In this document: positions 12,201 to 24,200 of the stretch, piece by piece
Position numbering within the stretch: the first letter of the stretch is position 1
How the letters are laid out: each line of letters opens with the position of its first letter
Assembly: GCF_921293095.1 (NCBI RefSeq)
Contig: NC_060257.1
Span: 56,146,968 to 56,210,967 of the forward strand
Direction of reading: 5' to 3'
DNA: 64,000 nt
Source: Ischnura elegans
Taxonomy: Eukaryota; Arthropoda; Insecta; Odonata; Coenagrionidae
Notes under the pieces: generated by a model
What the model saw: only the letters and a program-made list of their open reading frames with translations
Databases searched by the model: none
What the model was told of the DNA's origin: nothing
Program-made: the position numbers and the translations under genes

Positions 12201-15200
12201 AATGCACAATAGCTGGTAGAGCTGAGGTTGAACTATAGAGCTGTACCTACCTTCCTAAAGAAATACATCCACATACCACCCCGTAAGCCACCTAAAAAGG
12301 TGTGTGGCAGGGGGTGTTTAACACCAGCTGTTTAATGTAAAAAGCAAATGCTCAAACAAAATTACAACTAGTATTTATTTAAGTCCTTTATGGTTCTGAG
12401 GAAAAACAATTTTCCATATCTATCTTTTTGACAAAAAATTCTCTTAATTTATCGTTTCTGTCAGACCTGGAAATATAGTGGGGCTCTAATATGGTGTTCT
12501 CCACATCACTCTGAATTATGGTGCACAGACTAAATTTATAATTATATTATTTGTTCTCCATATATTATTTTATCAACCTACACTACTAACAGGTTAAAAA
12601 TGGTTTTTAAAAAATAATGTACTTATGTTTCAAAGCCTCCTTTAGAAAATGTACCACCTTACTTTTGACTCGTATGTTTACGTTGTTTGTGCGTGAGCTT
12701 CCTCACTTTTCGATAGAAAGATATTTAGATACATAAGGCATTTGGTACAATTTCAAGTATTTGCGTGTGTACAAGCCCAGCTGATAATTTGAAGTAGTTT
12801 TTCCAAATTAAAGAGGGAACAGTTTCTTTTCGTAAAACTGTTTTTTAATGTAATAAAAATGAGTCGAACATGCCGTACTACATAACGATTGAAGCTCTTC
12901 ATTGACATATTACATCCAGTACCCCACAGCAGAATTAATTTCTTCAACCTTACTAAAGAAGCAATGATTCTCTAAGCAACACTTATATATATGAAGACTG
13001 TTTCACTAATACAGGTGTATGTATTTTTTCAAACTCTATCACTTTCAACAGTAAAAATATTGGCGTACAAGTCTACTGGGATGCTAATGCAGTTAGAATA
13101 GCTGGAGCAATGTGACGGGCTTCCAACACTATAGAATTAACCAGTTATATCATTCACTTAACAGGAATTGGATATTGGCTAGGGCAATTTGACGATACAA
13201 ACAATACTCAACCACAGTCTTAGATCCAAATTAAGAACATGTATTTTATTTTTAGTGAAACCAAAACACATAAAAACAAATATTCCCTCTAAGCAGCAAA
13301 AAACAAAGGTGAGTAAGTTCAATTGCATTTGGCTTACCCAACATGGACCTCCTTATGCGAAAGTAAGCTACTTGAGCTTCCTGCTTCAGGATTAGTACCA
13401 ATACTGCTCTGTGATGATAAGCTTGGGCTCTCAGTAAATGATTTTGCACGAACAGTCCAACTACATGATGATGGCGAAAGAAGACCCCGATCCTTTGATG
13501 TAACATAAGAATAACATTAATGAGAAGCCAAAATTAATGTTTACAATACTATTCCTAATGGACATCACAGCAAGTACCTACAGCAAATTATGTAAACAAT
13601 AGGGTAGTTTCCTTCAACAAAGAAAACGAAAAGCATTGATTGCGATTTGTTACCCACCACTAAAGTATTCATTATATACAAATTATTTGGTTTTAAAAAT
13701 CCCAGTTTAGACGATTGGCAATGGTCAATTTTAACCTCATTTGAAAAAGGCCAGATTGGCGCCCATGCAATTTCACTCCACGTGACGTCACAGGGACCTA
13801 GTTTCTATACGAGTAGATAGGAGTTTTACATTGTCTGAGATTACTAACGCATGCATGAGGCACAGAGCTCAGGGAAACATCTCTTAATAATCACACATTA
13901 AAAAATTAAGTATGATAGGGGAATAATATCCCTTATTTAAGCCAAGCGCTACCTGCTAGCTGGGTACTCAACTACCTGCTAGCAGCCTGCGTCGTAACAG
14001 CGCTCAAGCCTTGCCCCAAGGTCACCTCACACGCCGACAGCTGGAACCAGAAATACGTCACACGGACTTTTCCCATCATTCCTACTTAGCCGTCATGTTT
14101 TCGTGCGCTTGAAAATTTTCACTTTTCATTTAATCACGAAAAATAGATATTGTCATTCGAAAATCTAAGAACATGAAATGCGCACTCCAGGAGTAATGAT
14201 CTTTCGATTTAGGCAATAAAAAAATAATAGGAAACCACCCTATTCCTCAAATAACCAGCATGAGTGAGCAATGATAATATTCAAATAACATAAGACTTCC
14301 TTTTTTATTTCTATAACAGTAAAAAAAAGTTAAAGAATGATAAAATAAAATGTCATAAATATAATGCACACAAAAATTAGACCTTTGACCATCAAAATTA
14401 TTCTATCATTTATTTTTGAATGAATTTATGTAATTCTAATTGGATTCATACAGTGCAAGAGTAGATTCTTCATAGAGACAATGATTCATCTAACAGATTT
14501 AAAAATTCAATGACTCCAAAACAATATATTCTATTTGAGGATAACTTGCCAGAAATTAAATTAATAATCAGAAATGTGAGGCCGTGCATCAAAATTCTAT
14601 GATATCCCTTCAATAGGGTGGTTTCCTATTATTTTTTTATTGCCTAAATGTAAAGATTATTACTCCTGGAGTACGTATTTCACGCTTTTAAATTTTTAAA
14701 TGACGATATCTATTTTTTGCGATTAAATGAAAAGTGAAAATTTTCTAGCACGCGAAAACGCGACGCGTAAGTATGAATGTCGGGAAATCTCTCCGTGTGA
14801 CGTATTTCTGGTTCCCGCTTCCGCCTTGTGAGGTGACCTTGAGGCGAGTTGAGCGCTGATACGACGCAGGCTGCTAGCGGGTAGCTGAGTACCCTGCTGG
14901 CTGGTAGCGCTTGGCTTAAATAAGGATTATTAATACCTTATCAAATGAAGAAAACTTTCCGACCTTAGCCAGTTTTAATAAGTGATTATTAAGACATGTT
15001 TCCCTGAGCTCTGCGCCTCATGCATGCATTGGTAACCTCAGATGATGTATAACTCCTATCTTCTCACATAGAAACTAGGTCCCTGTGACGTCACGTGGAG
15101 TGGCACCGCATGGGCGCCAATCTGGCCCTTTTCAAATGAGGATAAAAATGGACCATTGCCATTCGTCTAAACCGGTATTTCTAAAACCAAATAATTTGTA

Positions 15201-17451
15201 TATTATGAATCCAGTAATGGTGGGTAACGAATCGCAATCAATGACTTTCGTTTTCTTTGATGAAGGAAACTACCCTATGATAAAAATGGAAACCTTCACA
15301 ATATGACATGTTTCTTTTAAAAAAATTCTGGGTGAAATCCATCTGTAATCGCTCAATGTCCTCTAGTCGATAGTTCTCGGTGGAGCTTCATTCCACAAAC
15401 TGCTATTATTCTAGTGTCAGCGGCTGCTTTAAACTAAAAAGTTGCTGAATCACTTCATGGCTGACAACCTCTTAGTGCTATTTTAGAGTTCTCAATTGGG
15501 TTTTTACCACTACTTCATGAATACATTTGCATGTGTGGAATATCTGATCTACAATACAACGCATAATTCTACCGTTTCTTCCATTTTTTAAAGCAAATAT
15601 TTGGATCTTACTCTCTAGAAAAATAAAGATCACCCTTAATTTAGTGGGGTATAGCAAGTTTACATTATTATCATTGGGAACATTGGGAAGGACATAATTC
15701 TACTGTTTCTTCCATTTTTTTAAGCAAATATTTGGATCTTACTCTATGGAAAAATAAAGATCACCCTTAATTTAGTGGGGAATAGCAACTTTACATTATT
15801 ATCATTGGGAACATTGGGAAGGACATAATTCTACTGTTTCTTCCATTTTTTTAAGCAAATAGTTGGATCTTGCTCTCTGGAAAAATAAAGATCACCCTTA
15901 ATTTAGAGGGGAATAGCAACTTTACATTATTATCATTGGGATCATTAGGAAGGACTATAATTTAGACTCCAATTGTTTTCAAATCATGACACTAAAAATT
16001 ATAATAAAACTGAGATGTTTCAGTAATTTAAGATTAATTTTTAGGCACAGACATTTCTTTCAATTATAAACAATTCAATACTATAAATCAATATAAAAGT
16101 ACTAACCTCTCGATTCAATTTGGCATATGCTTTGATTTCGGCAACAATTAGACCAATAATAACACCCTGATAAACTGCAGCTAAGGAATAAAAGCGAGGA
16201 TCTGAAGTGATGTCTATGTACCACGAATCTGGGTAGTCAATGGGAAACCAGTCACGGCATAATGCCTGAACCTAAAATGATACAAAAATCAATTTTACTA
16301 TTAAATTTAAGCATTCAAATTATTTCACTCACACAGTGATTCAACCTGGAGGTTGGTTAGGATACATAAGGTTAGGGTTCACCCCAGACTGTGCTGCAGA
16401 TGTATGAATCTCACATATTCCAGGTTGAGGAGCTACTTTTTTTCTTAGGCCACCTTCCCAAGCAGCGCACTCAAAATTTATACCGTATCCCAAGGGATCA
16501 CTTGCATGACATGACTGGCTATTAAAAAAAGCCTTTTACTCCATAAATGAGTTTTTCTAATGTGAAATTGTGTTGTCCTTTATAGATGCATAATACTATT
16601 GATTTTGCCATATGTATTTTGTGTATTTGTTCATTATGTATACCATTTACATGCACATTTTATACCATTATGGTGGCATAATATTTGCATAATCCTTGAA
16701 TATTATGTGCATATTATTTGTTGTTGTCATGACTGGTTTGTGTTTGGAGAAGTGTTTAAAAAATTAATTTTTAATAAGCTTCTAACTATAACTATGCCTT
16801 TCAAAATATTAAAAAATTCTGCAAGCAATATAAAGTTGTTACATCATTACGGAGAAGAGAGAAACAGCATCTACTTTCTTAACTATGTATAGAATATAGT
16901 TAACCTAAATTGTACATCATACATTTTAAGCAGTTATTCCAGCAGATTCCAGGAGTAGTAGACGATGAGTCTTTTGGATAGCATCCTCATCAATAATTTA
17001 AAACAAAACATTCACAAAACGAAATTCGAGCGATAGGTATACCTTTAAATACAATGGTATAACCCCGAAAAAATTGTTATTGTTGAAAATTAAAGATTTC
17101 ACAGGTAAAATTATTTTAAAAAATAGCTTCTTGAACACTGACAGAAACAATATATTTTGTCTCAAAGAAAATAATAACTTAATCTCAATTGAAGAAGTTT
17201 ATTATGTTTTTCCATAAATTATAACCATTACGAGCAACGAAATTATCTCTGCCAGTACTTCAATTCAAGTGAACGATCGTTAAAGAGTGGAAACATAGTA
17301 ATTTAATGTAAATTACTGAGAGTATCATAAGAAATACCTTATAAAACGCTCTCAGGCAACCATATGAAATAATTACCTCTTCTAGGTCAGATGGGCACAA
17401 AAACCTAAGTTGAAGATTCGACAGACTACAGAGTGGTACAGGCTTTGTCAT
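9041..17451 (-). CDS. NAA60: N-alpha-acetyltransferase 60 (five coding exons)
   Basis: GNAT-fold enzyme that in animals acetylates N-termini of transmembrane proteins on the cytosolic face of Golgi membranes. Coding exons are 17451-17377, 16271-16107, 13492-13338, 11676-11440 and 9272-9041. All junctions are GT/AG and the phases (0, 0, 2, 2) are consistent, giving 287 codons. Landmarks are the N-terminus MTKPVPLCSLSNLQLRFLCP, WFPIDYPDSWY, the acetyl-CoA loop HRRNGIASLLL, the motifs GYILSLGVV and LYLHVLATN carrying the Tyr and His that are catalytic in human NAA60, and KDGFTYVLYINGGHPPW. The tail beyond HPPW is hydrophobic, consistent with membrane association. Human NAA60 has 242 residues; the excess comes from a Ser-rich stretch in exon 3 and a Pro/Ser-rich stretch in exon 4. 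Introns hold many transposons. Untranslated exons were not resolved. Confidence 0.95.
10070..11397. mobile_element. pogo/Tigger-type non-autonomous element, family A copy 2
   Basis: TA at 10068-10069 precedes CAGCAGACTCCCGATTATCT; the right end GATAGTCGGGAATGTGCTG is followed by TA at 11398-11399. Internal sequence matches copy 1 (369-1223) in inverse orientation. It lies in NAA60 intron 4 beside exon 4, and a piggyBac-type MITE is inserted at 10739-11310. Confidence 0.8.
10739..11310. mobile_element. piggyBac-type MITE (572 bp, TTAA duplication)
   Basis: TTAA at 10735-10738 is followed by CCCTTTCGCTGCTGT; the right end ACAGCAGTGAAAGGG is followed by TTAA at 11311-11314. The inverted termini match over 15 bp with one difference. 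Inside is a further inverted arrangement around AATAACGATTTTGTT (about 10960-11060). No reading frame of note. It is nested in the pogo-type element. Confidence 0.85.
11440..11676 (-). CDS. NAA60: NAA60 coding exon 4, acetyl-CoA binding
   Basis: It reads YILSLGVVEKHRRNGIASLL and on to HVLATNSAAIRFYERRNF, covering the acetyl-CoA loop (RRNGIA) and the catalytic His strand. About 20 Pro/Ser/Thr-rich residues (STPPTSSTSPPSPHSPP) sit between the two, where human NAA60 has a short loop. A pogo-type element ends 42 bp beyond the donor. Confidence 0.95.
12255..12510 (-). repeat. LINE 3'-end fragment in NAA60 intron 3
   Basis: Read on the minus strand it carries TATATTTCCAGGTCTGACAG, then AACCATAAAGGACTTAAATA, CACCCCCTGCCACACACC and a CGGGGTGGTATGTGGATGTA end. 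The same block recurs at 27480-27750, 48118-48376 and 49895-50640. A short coding remnant of type RSDR is visible in some copies. Confidence 0.65.
13338..13492 (-). CDS. NAA60: NAA60 coding exon 3, with Ser-rich expansion
   Basis: Fifty-one codons plus two bases. It opens DRGLLSPSS, matching the family's DGDILAS-type segment, and closes HKEVHVG just before YILSLG. In between are about 35 extra residues rich in Ser (for example SSQSS and GSSSSLL). The acceptor ATCAAAG is weak in pyrimidines. The 155-nt length means skipping would break the frame. Confidence 0.8.
13598..14244 (+). mobile_element. AATAGGGT-family MITE, copy 1
   Basis: Ends are AATAGGGTAGTTTCC and GGAAACCACCCTATT. The body is shared with copies at 14612, 22981, 31871 and 61630, including TCACGTGGAG-type, ATGCATGAGGCACAGAGCTC and AGCGCTACC blocks. 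There is no transposase. It lies in NAA60 intron 2. Confidence 0.85.
14612..15278 (-). mobile_element. AATAGGGT-family MITE, copy 2 (inverted)
   Basis: Same family as 13598-14244, in the opposite orientation and separated from it by 367 bp, also within NAA60 intron 2. Ends are AATAGGGTGGTTTCC and GGAAACTACCCTAT. The open frame over its left part recurs in other copies and is a repeat by-product, not a gene. Confidence 0.85.
15562..15954 (+). repeat. Minisatellite, 3 units of 131 bp
   Basis: Three direct units start at 15562, 15693 and 15824, each beginning CATAATTCTAC and ending near CATTGGGAAGGA. Units differ by only a few substitutions. It lies in NAA60 intron 2, about 150 bp from exon 2. 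Confidence 0.9.
16107..16271 (-). CDS. NAA60: NAA60 coding exon 2
   Basis: Fifty-five residues in phase 0, from VQALCRDWFPIDYPDSWY to AYAKLNRE. The acceptor is TTTTAG and the donor GTTAGT. It contains the first strands of the GNAT fold, with the EIK motif before the junction. Confidence 0.95.
17377..17451 (-). CDS. NAA60: NAA60 coding exon 1
   Basis: It encodes 25 residues from ATG (MTKPVPLCSLSNLQLRFLCP, then SDLEE) and ends in phase 0 before GTAATT. The start matches the conserved N-terminus of the family. Confidence 0.93.
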
Positions 17452-18194
17452 ACACGACGACCTGGGCTTCTTAACCAGCTCGCCCGCATACCTTTAAATG
17501 GTGAATCATATTACATGATTTGTGTGATACGATGGCTTTGCTTTTCGCAATTAATAATAGTTCAATGACATTCATAAAGTACAAGTAAAGCATAAATCAT
17601 TTGAATTGAAATCATATTGTTGTGAAGTTAAAATAACTATAAAAACATTCACCCTCTAGCAAGTACAGAAAAACATGAAAATACCTACCAACTCAATCCA
17701 GCCATTTAGCCATTTATCGCGGACAATTCGTGGCAAGGCTCATTTCTTACGACTGGATTCCAATTAATTCTTCAAAATCCTTAGGGAAATCTCCTCCGCG
17801 TAAGACCTACTTCAGGAAATGTCATGTGCACCTTAATTCCTCATTAAAAGAAAACGTAAATACAAACATTTTCACATACCTGTTTATTATAGCAATGGCA
17901 CCACTAGCGGTGACCGAGGGAACTACTCCTGCTTCCTCAGAAACAAACTACGGGCGTAATTCTAAGTTTTGAAAAATATTTCGTGAGGTTCGTGAGGTCA
18001 TCAACATGAATAGAAAACACACCCCTTTTTATGTAGTCACGATCGTAGTCTCGATGGTTCCTATGAGCCTTGTGCTCTAATATGCACGAGAATGTGACGC
18101 TATTGGTGACTTACGTTGCTGCATTCCATTTAATTTATTATATTCCTTTTGATTAATATCTAACGCTAATGCGTATATGAACTCTTTCTGTGCT
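17452..18194. promoter_or_regulatory. Shared upstream region of divergent NAA60 and CYBC1
   Basis: The two start codons are 743 bp apart and point away from each other, so both promoters and 5' untranslated sequences probably lie here. No TATA box at a sensible distance, and no resolved repeat. Start sites cannot be placed from sequence alone. Confidence 0.5.
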
Positions 18195-18282
18195 ATGGCT
18201 ATATTGTCCATCAAATACATGACGCCCGAAAAATTACACATATCCCAAGGCCCAGGCTGGCATTCTTTTGTGATATTGATAG
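18195..18282 (+). CDS. CYBC1: CYBC1 coding exon 1
   Basis: It encodes MAILSIKYMTPEKLHISQGP, then GWHSFVILI and the first base of a Gly codon, followed by donor GTATGT. The GPG before the first hydrophobic segment is conserved with vertebrates. Confidence 0.85.
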
Positions 18283-21200
18283 GTATGTTTTTATTTAGAG
18301 GAGTAGCTGATAAACGATTTCTGGACCGAGAATTAATCTTGTGTATTCAATAATTGTTTCAGGATTTTTGTCCTTCAGCTTTTGGTCTGCTCTTTATATT
18401 TCAAGTATGTGCTGAGCTTATAACTTTTTCAATACTTTATATTAAATATATGAATTCGATATAAGCATTTATCTACCAGTATTCCTCTTGATTTCCAGAT
18501 GGACTGGTTACCAAAGTTGGTTACATCGTGGGCAGCCTCATTTTAGGACTAGTTTGCATGGATGATTGGGAGGTGAGAACATTTATTTTCTGTATTTATG
18601 CTTCATTAACAATTTACTCATTAACCCGGTGAAACCTTGGTCCGAATCCTTGCTCAATTTCATTGGGTTACATTGTATTATATGAAATAATCTTAATAAA
18701 TTCATAATATGAACTGCAGAATGGAATATGAGATGTACCTAATTGTCAGTTGACAGAGACTTGTGAAGGAGAAATGTAAAAAAATATTAAATTATGACGC
18801 TTACATATGTGAGGAGAAAGACAAAATCGTTTGGTATCTAACAAGACTGTTAAGGCCTGGTTACACGATACATTAACACGTACGGGTTAATGTCTAAATG
18901 TATGAACGCGTGAATGACCACGAAAATGTACCGTGTAACCACCCAACTTGTGTGAATGCATGAACGGAAAATAGAACCTGTTCTAATTTGGTTTATGCAT
19001 TCGTACATGTTCCGTTCCGGTCCACCAAAATCATTCACGCAAACGTACATTAACTTGTACGTGTTAATGTACTGTGTAACCAGGCCTTTATATAAGTCTC
19101 TATCTTAAGATAGTGAGCAAGAAGGTTTCGGTTGAAAAGTGATATTGAAAATAGTGGTATTGAGCACCAGACTAATGGGAGAATTATTAACTGCTTAAGA
19201 AAGTGTATCTGATTGCAATTGGTGTGGTACACAAGGAGAAAATTGTTACATAGGGCACCACTTTATGATTTATCGGGAAACTGATGCTTGTAGCCAAGAA
19301 CATAAGCTGGGAAATCATGGATTGAGTGAACATACAATACTCAGGCAAAAAGACTGTTGCCAAAAGAAGTAGGGTTTGTGCTATAAGAAGAAAGCAGAAA
19401 TTGGGAGTCATAGTCCGACATTTCTTTCTCTCACATATTGGGTCAAACCATATAGTATGAATTGGTCGATCCAGTGAACCGTACATTTTTGAATATTGTA
19501 TTAAAACTTGAGAGAGATATTTACCAATCTGTATCAAGTATTACCACAAACACTGCAACTGTCCGAAGAAAGTTTCAACTGGACAAATTTCAACGATGTG
19601 AAAGACTATAACTATCCTTTGAGTTGGAACTTTGAACGTTCTTAATAATTATATTCCAGTTTGAGGATTTTTTCAAAAATATAGCAAGAACTACCACACT
19701 CATTGATCCAACTTGATCAGTAGCCAGCTCAGTCTCTTTGACTCCAATTCCATTGGGCTCTTCTCAGCTCACGAATCAAAGCAGCACGAGTTAAGGATGG
19801 AGGGAAATCGCTGCAATTCAGTGTCGGCTAGAACCTATAGTTAGCACAGTGTCTGGGGTATGCTTCTGCAAAGTATACTATTTCTATACAAGCTTGTGCT
19901 TTCATCAGAAAAAAATTGGGTGTACCTCACAGTAATAGTACTTCCATGTGTCACTAGGAATCAAACATCTGCTGAGCATTAAAACAAGTACAATGAACAT
20001 ATATCTTTGAACTATTTCGTTTTTATGCTGATGTGAGATTCATACGCTAGTGCACACTGCGTGTAGCCAGTGGTAAAGGGGTTTACATATAGCCAGGCAC
20101 AAGGAGTCTCCCCTCATCACCCTCCTCCCCTCCTACCACTGCAGTCCACTTCACCCATCTCTGTAACTTCTGATGTGGACTCAAGTCCTAGTTATTACTT
20201 TTTTCATTTATTGTATTAAAAAAGGAGAAAAAAATACAATCATAAAACGTAGCTCGTAGTTTCTTTGGTCCAAATTTTTTCAAGACTTTACATTCAGAAT
20301 TTCAGTGAAATTTGTAATAATGGAATTAGTATTCGTGCGAACATTGCTCTCACATTATTTAGATGATTGGAAGGAGAATATGAAATATGTAATCTCTGAA
20401 CTTTGTGTGAATTGCAAGGTGTTTTCTACACTCTACTGTCATCTGGGATCACACAACCTGTGGACATCAGTGACAATGTATTAAATCATCTGTCTTTGCA
20501 GAAGTTCCCTACTTTAGTTCAGTATGTATGCTGAGAATGTTCACATGGCACATGTTTAAAGTTAGTGGAGTGAGGAACGACCTCTGCACGTTAGAGCTCA
20601 TTCCATCTGAATTAAGGTGACTCTGCACGTAATTTGAAGTAAATATGTACTTCAAACTTAATTCTGTACAAAATTTCCCCACCGGGTTGTCAGGCCTTCA
20701 CTATGAATTATGTGCAGGCAAAATGAAAAGTCTCATTCAAAAATGCTTTGTGGCATTCAGTGGCGGCGCATACATATACGCATGTTAGCAACTGAACACC
20801 CAAAGATGAATGAATTATAAGAGAAAATTATGTACTCCTTTGCAAAGAGAGATAAAAATCCTGTCCACATGAAGATGGGATATTAAGCTCCAAACACTAC
20901 TGCTATCTCCTTGGTGAATTCACCGCTCTACAAGTGTGGGATCCCACGGCATTGCACCGGCTGCATATTCGGACTATGCGATTGCTTGTGGGTGCACAGG
21001 CAGGACGAGGAAATCGGGGGGGGGCATGCCATGTTCAAATGGGCGCTGGGAGCAAACTCAGCACGGCGCGAGTGTGCACCTGCATATTTAGTGAGTAACT
21101 TGCAGTTAGTGTAGCGGTGTAGCTGCCCCCTACACTACCTGTGCTCAGGTTCCTAGTCCATCAATGCATTCACTGCGATTTAGCAGCATTCATTTGAACT

Positions 21201-24200
21201 TCATGCCCTTTTTCATCATTGTATATCTTCTCTAATGCACACCCTGGATATATAACCACCAGCCGCTACTGGTGGCATTGATGAAAGTGGAGTAGGCTTT
21301 GAAAATCTCAATGGAATAGAACATCGACTGAAGAATAGCATATCAATTGTGAACCTGCTGAGAATTAATACTTATTCTAACTAATTAATGAAGGATCTAA
21401 GACACAGACTGCAATTAAGAAGGAGGGTGCAAATGAGCATATATTATAAGTATCAACCAGATAAATATCAGGACTGGGAATCCTAATGTTTAAGATGACT
21501 TTGAAAAATGACAGTCAGCAACATTGGAGTGGAAAAGGGGAATATAAAAATGTGTCTACCCTGCCGTGAGGAACTCAATGAAAGGACTTGCATGAAGTGA
21601 AATTTAATCTGTGTATCTATCCTTTATTATCTTAGTGATGCTTTCCATCGAGATGTTTCAGGGAATAATTTGATTGTTATAAAAATTTCCAAATATTAAA
21701 TTCAATAAAACGATACTATTCTAGCATTTTACAGAGTGACAGATTAAGGATGAGGGTGTTTTGAAGTAGGCAGGGGTTTCTCTCCTGTAATTTCTGGAAA
21801 AACTGAATCCATGGTATGGAATCCATGTTTAAGGTCTCCTATGAAGTTTTTTATTTCACGAACTTAACAATCAATGTTTGTAATAAATTGATGAATATCT
21901 TGAAGCCACTTGTCTACATACATATATCAGGTCTCAGAAATATTGTCACTGAGAGCTATATGCATACCACCGAGGTGACATGGGGAATAATGAACATCCC
22001 CCATGCAAAACATCGTCTTTAATGCACCCCTGATTATATGTGCTGGGGGCTACTATGCTACCAGCAGTCTGCTTACATTAGAGAACCCAGCCTCTACTCT
22101 TCCAAACTGTGCTCTTGACCAGAATTTTTGTTGAAGAGAAAATCTTTGTGATTACAGGATTGGGTTCTTGACCGTGATGCCGGCCTATGCACTGTGACTC
22201 GTTGTAATTGGTATGGGCGTCTCCGCTGCCAAGCCTCTGAGTCATCAGTTGTACAAGCTAAGCTTGGAGACGTTTTGGCAGCATTTGTAAAACGTGATAA
22301 GGGTCTCACCCTGGTCCTCAGCTCAGGAACAACAATATCCTCAACTCATGAAAGACGGACAAAGATCAAGAAGAATAGCTCCACTTTCAAGTAAGTCTTT
22401 ATGCATGTTGAGCATAGCCTGTCAATTTTTTCATAGTATTGCAATCCTAAGATTGGTACACGTACTACAGTCCTTCATTTCTCTTTATCCCATACCTGTT
22501 CTTTTACCTTGCTGAGGCCTTTCTTGATCTGTCCTGCTGTCAGAGTGAAAATGATTATCCTTGAAAGCTTACGATGAAAGCTTAACTTTGCAAATTTATA
22601 TCTTTGCTTGTGTGCATGCTAAAATAATGAATTATACGTCATATTTCATTTTAAATTCTGATTTGTCCATGTACAGGGTGTTAAGCGACGAGAAGAATCG
22701 GGGACTGTGCGTGGGGATCGGGGATTTTTAGTCCCTGGAATGGTAGTTTCCTTCATCAATGAAAACGCAATTGATTGCAATTTTTTACCCACCATTAGTG
22801 TATTCATAATATACAAATTATTTGGTTTTAGAAATCCCAGTTTAGACGAATGTTAATGGTCAATTCTAACCTCATTTGAAAAAGGCTGGATTAGCGTCCA
22901 TGCGATGCCACTCCACGTGATGACACAGGGACCTAGATGCTGTTCGAGTAGTCAGGAGTTTTACATCATCTTAGATTACCAATAGGGTAGTTTCCTTCAT
23001 CAAAGAAAACGAAAGGCATTGATTGTGATTCGTTACCCACCATTAGTGTATTCATAATATACAAATTATTTGGTTTTAGAAATCCCAGTTTAGACGAATG
23101 TTACTGGTCAATTTTAACCTCTGTTGAAAAAGGCTGAATTGGCGTCCATGCAATGCCACTCCACGTGATGTCACAGGGGCCTAGATGCTGTTCGAGTAGT
23201 CAGGAGTTTTACATCGTCTGAGGTTACCAATGCATGCATGAGGCACAGAGCTCAGGGAAACATGTCTTAATTATCACTTATTAAAACTGGCTAAGGTCGG
23301 AAAGTTTTCTTCATTTGATAAGGTATTAATAATCCTTATTTAAGCCAAGCGCTACCAGCTAGCAGGGTACTCTGCTACCTGCTAGCATCCTGCGTCGTAT
23401 CAGCGCTCAGAGCCACGCCCCAACGTCACCTCACTTGCCGCAGCAGGAACCAGAACGACATCACACGGAGTTTTTCCCGGCATTCATACTTACCCGTTGC
23501 GTTTTCGTGCACTTGAAAATTTTCACTTTTCATTTAATCACGAAAAATAGATATCGTCATTAAAAAATCTAAAAGCGTGAAATACGAACTCCAAGAGTAA
23601 TAATCTTTCGATTTAGGCAATAAAAAAATAACAGGAAACCACCCTATTATTTTTGCAACTTCTTGTGGAAGATATGTGCTGCAGACTACATATTTAGTTT
23701 TTCCCGTAGACTATTATCAGTGCCTTTCCCTTGGGCTACAACCTTGTCGCGGTGGAAAGGCTTGCGCGCTCCTATGACCCCTAGAGCTGCACTGGCGGGA
23801 TTAATTCTAAATTATTCCCGGTAGGGCCACCCATGCCAGATAGGTCGAAGGGTAGGAGCCAGACGAAAGGTAGTCCGCGTGATGGTGTCACGTAAAAAAC
23901 ACTGTTGGAATGGAAGTGGGAAACCCTACCAACTATCTCTTCCCTGAACACATGGAGTACAACCAAATGAGCCTCGGAATCTCATCGCCCGGGACCCGTC
24001 CGCAAAGGGCGGGTGTCGGGCACGGCAACGAGGTCGGCAAGGTCCTCGGGGTCGCCAACATGCGAAATCCTTGCAGAGACTTATCATCATCAACATCAGT
24101 GGCAGCAGCAATGAAGAAAGAAGAAAAAAAGACCAAGAGGATGGAGAAGAAGAAGTCTGCTATAAATGTGGGGACGTGGAATGTGAGGACTATGATGAGG

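Noticed and set aside
13252-13506. Alternative frame in NAA60 exon 3 containing QVAY, like the family's TQVAY
   Set aside because: No GT donor follows QVA in a fitting phase, while the chosen frame matches the family at both exon ends.
15085-15306. Recurrent open frame beginning MTSRGVA, also at 31817-32065 and 61594-61824
   Set aside because: It recurs because the AATAGGGT-family repeat recurs; it crosses the element's end into unrelated sequence in each copy, so it is not a protein.
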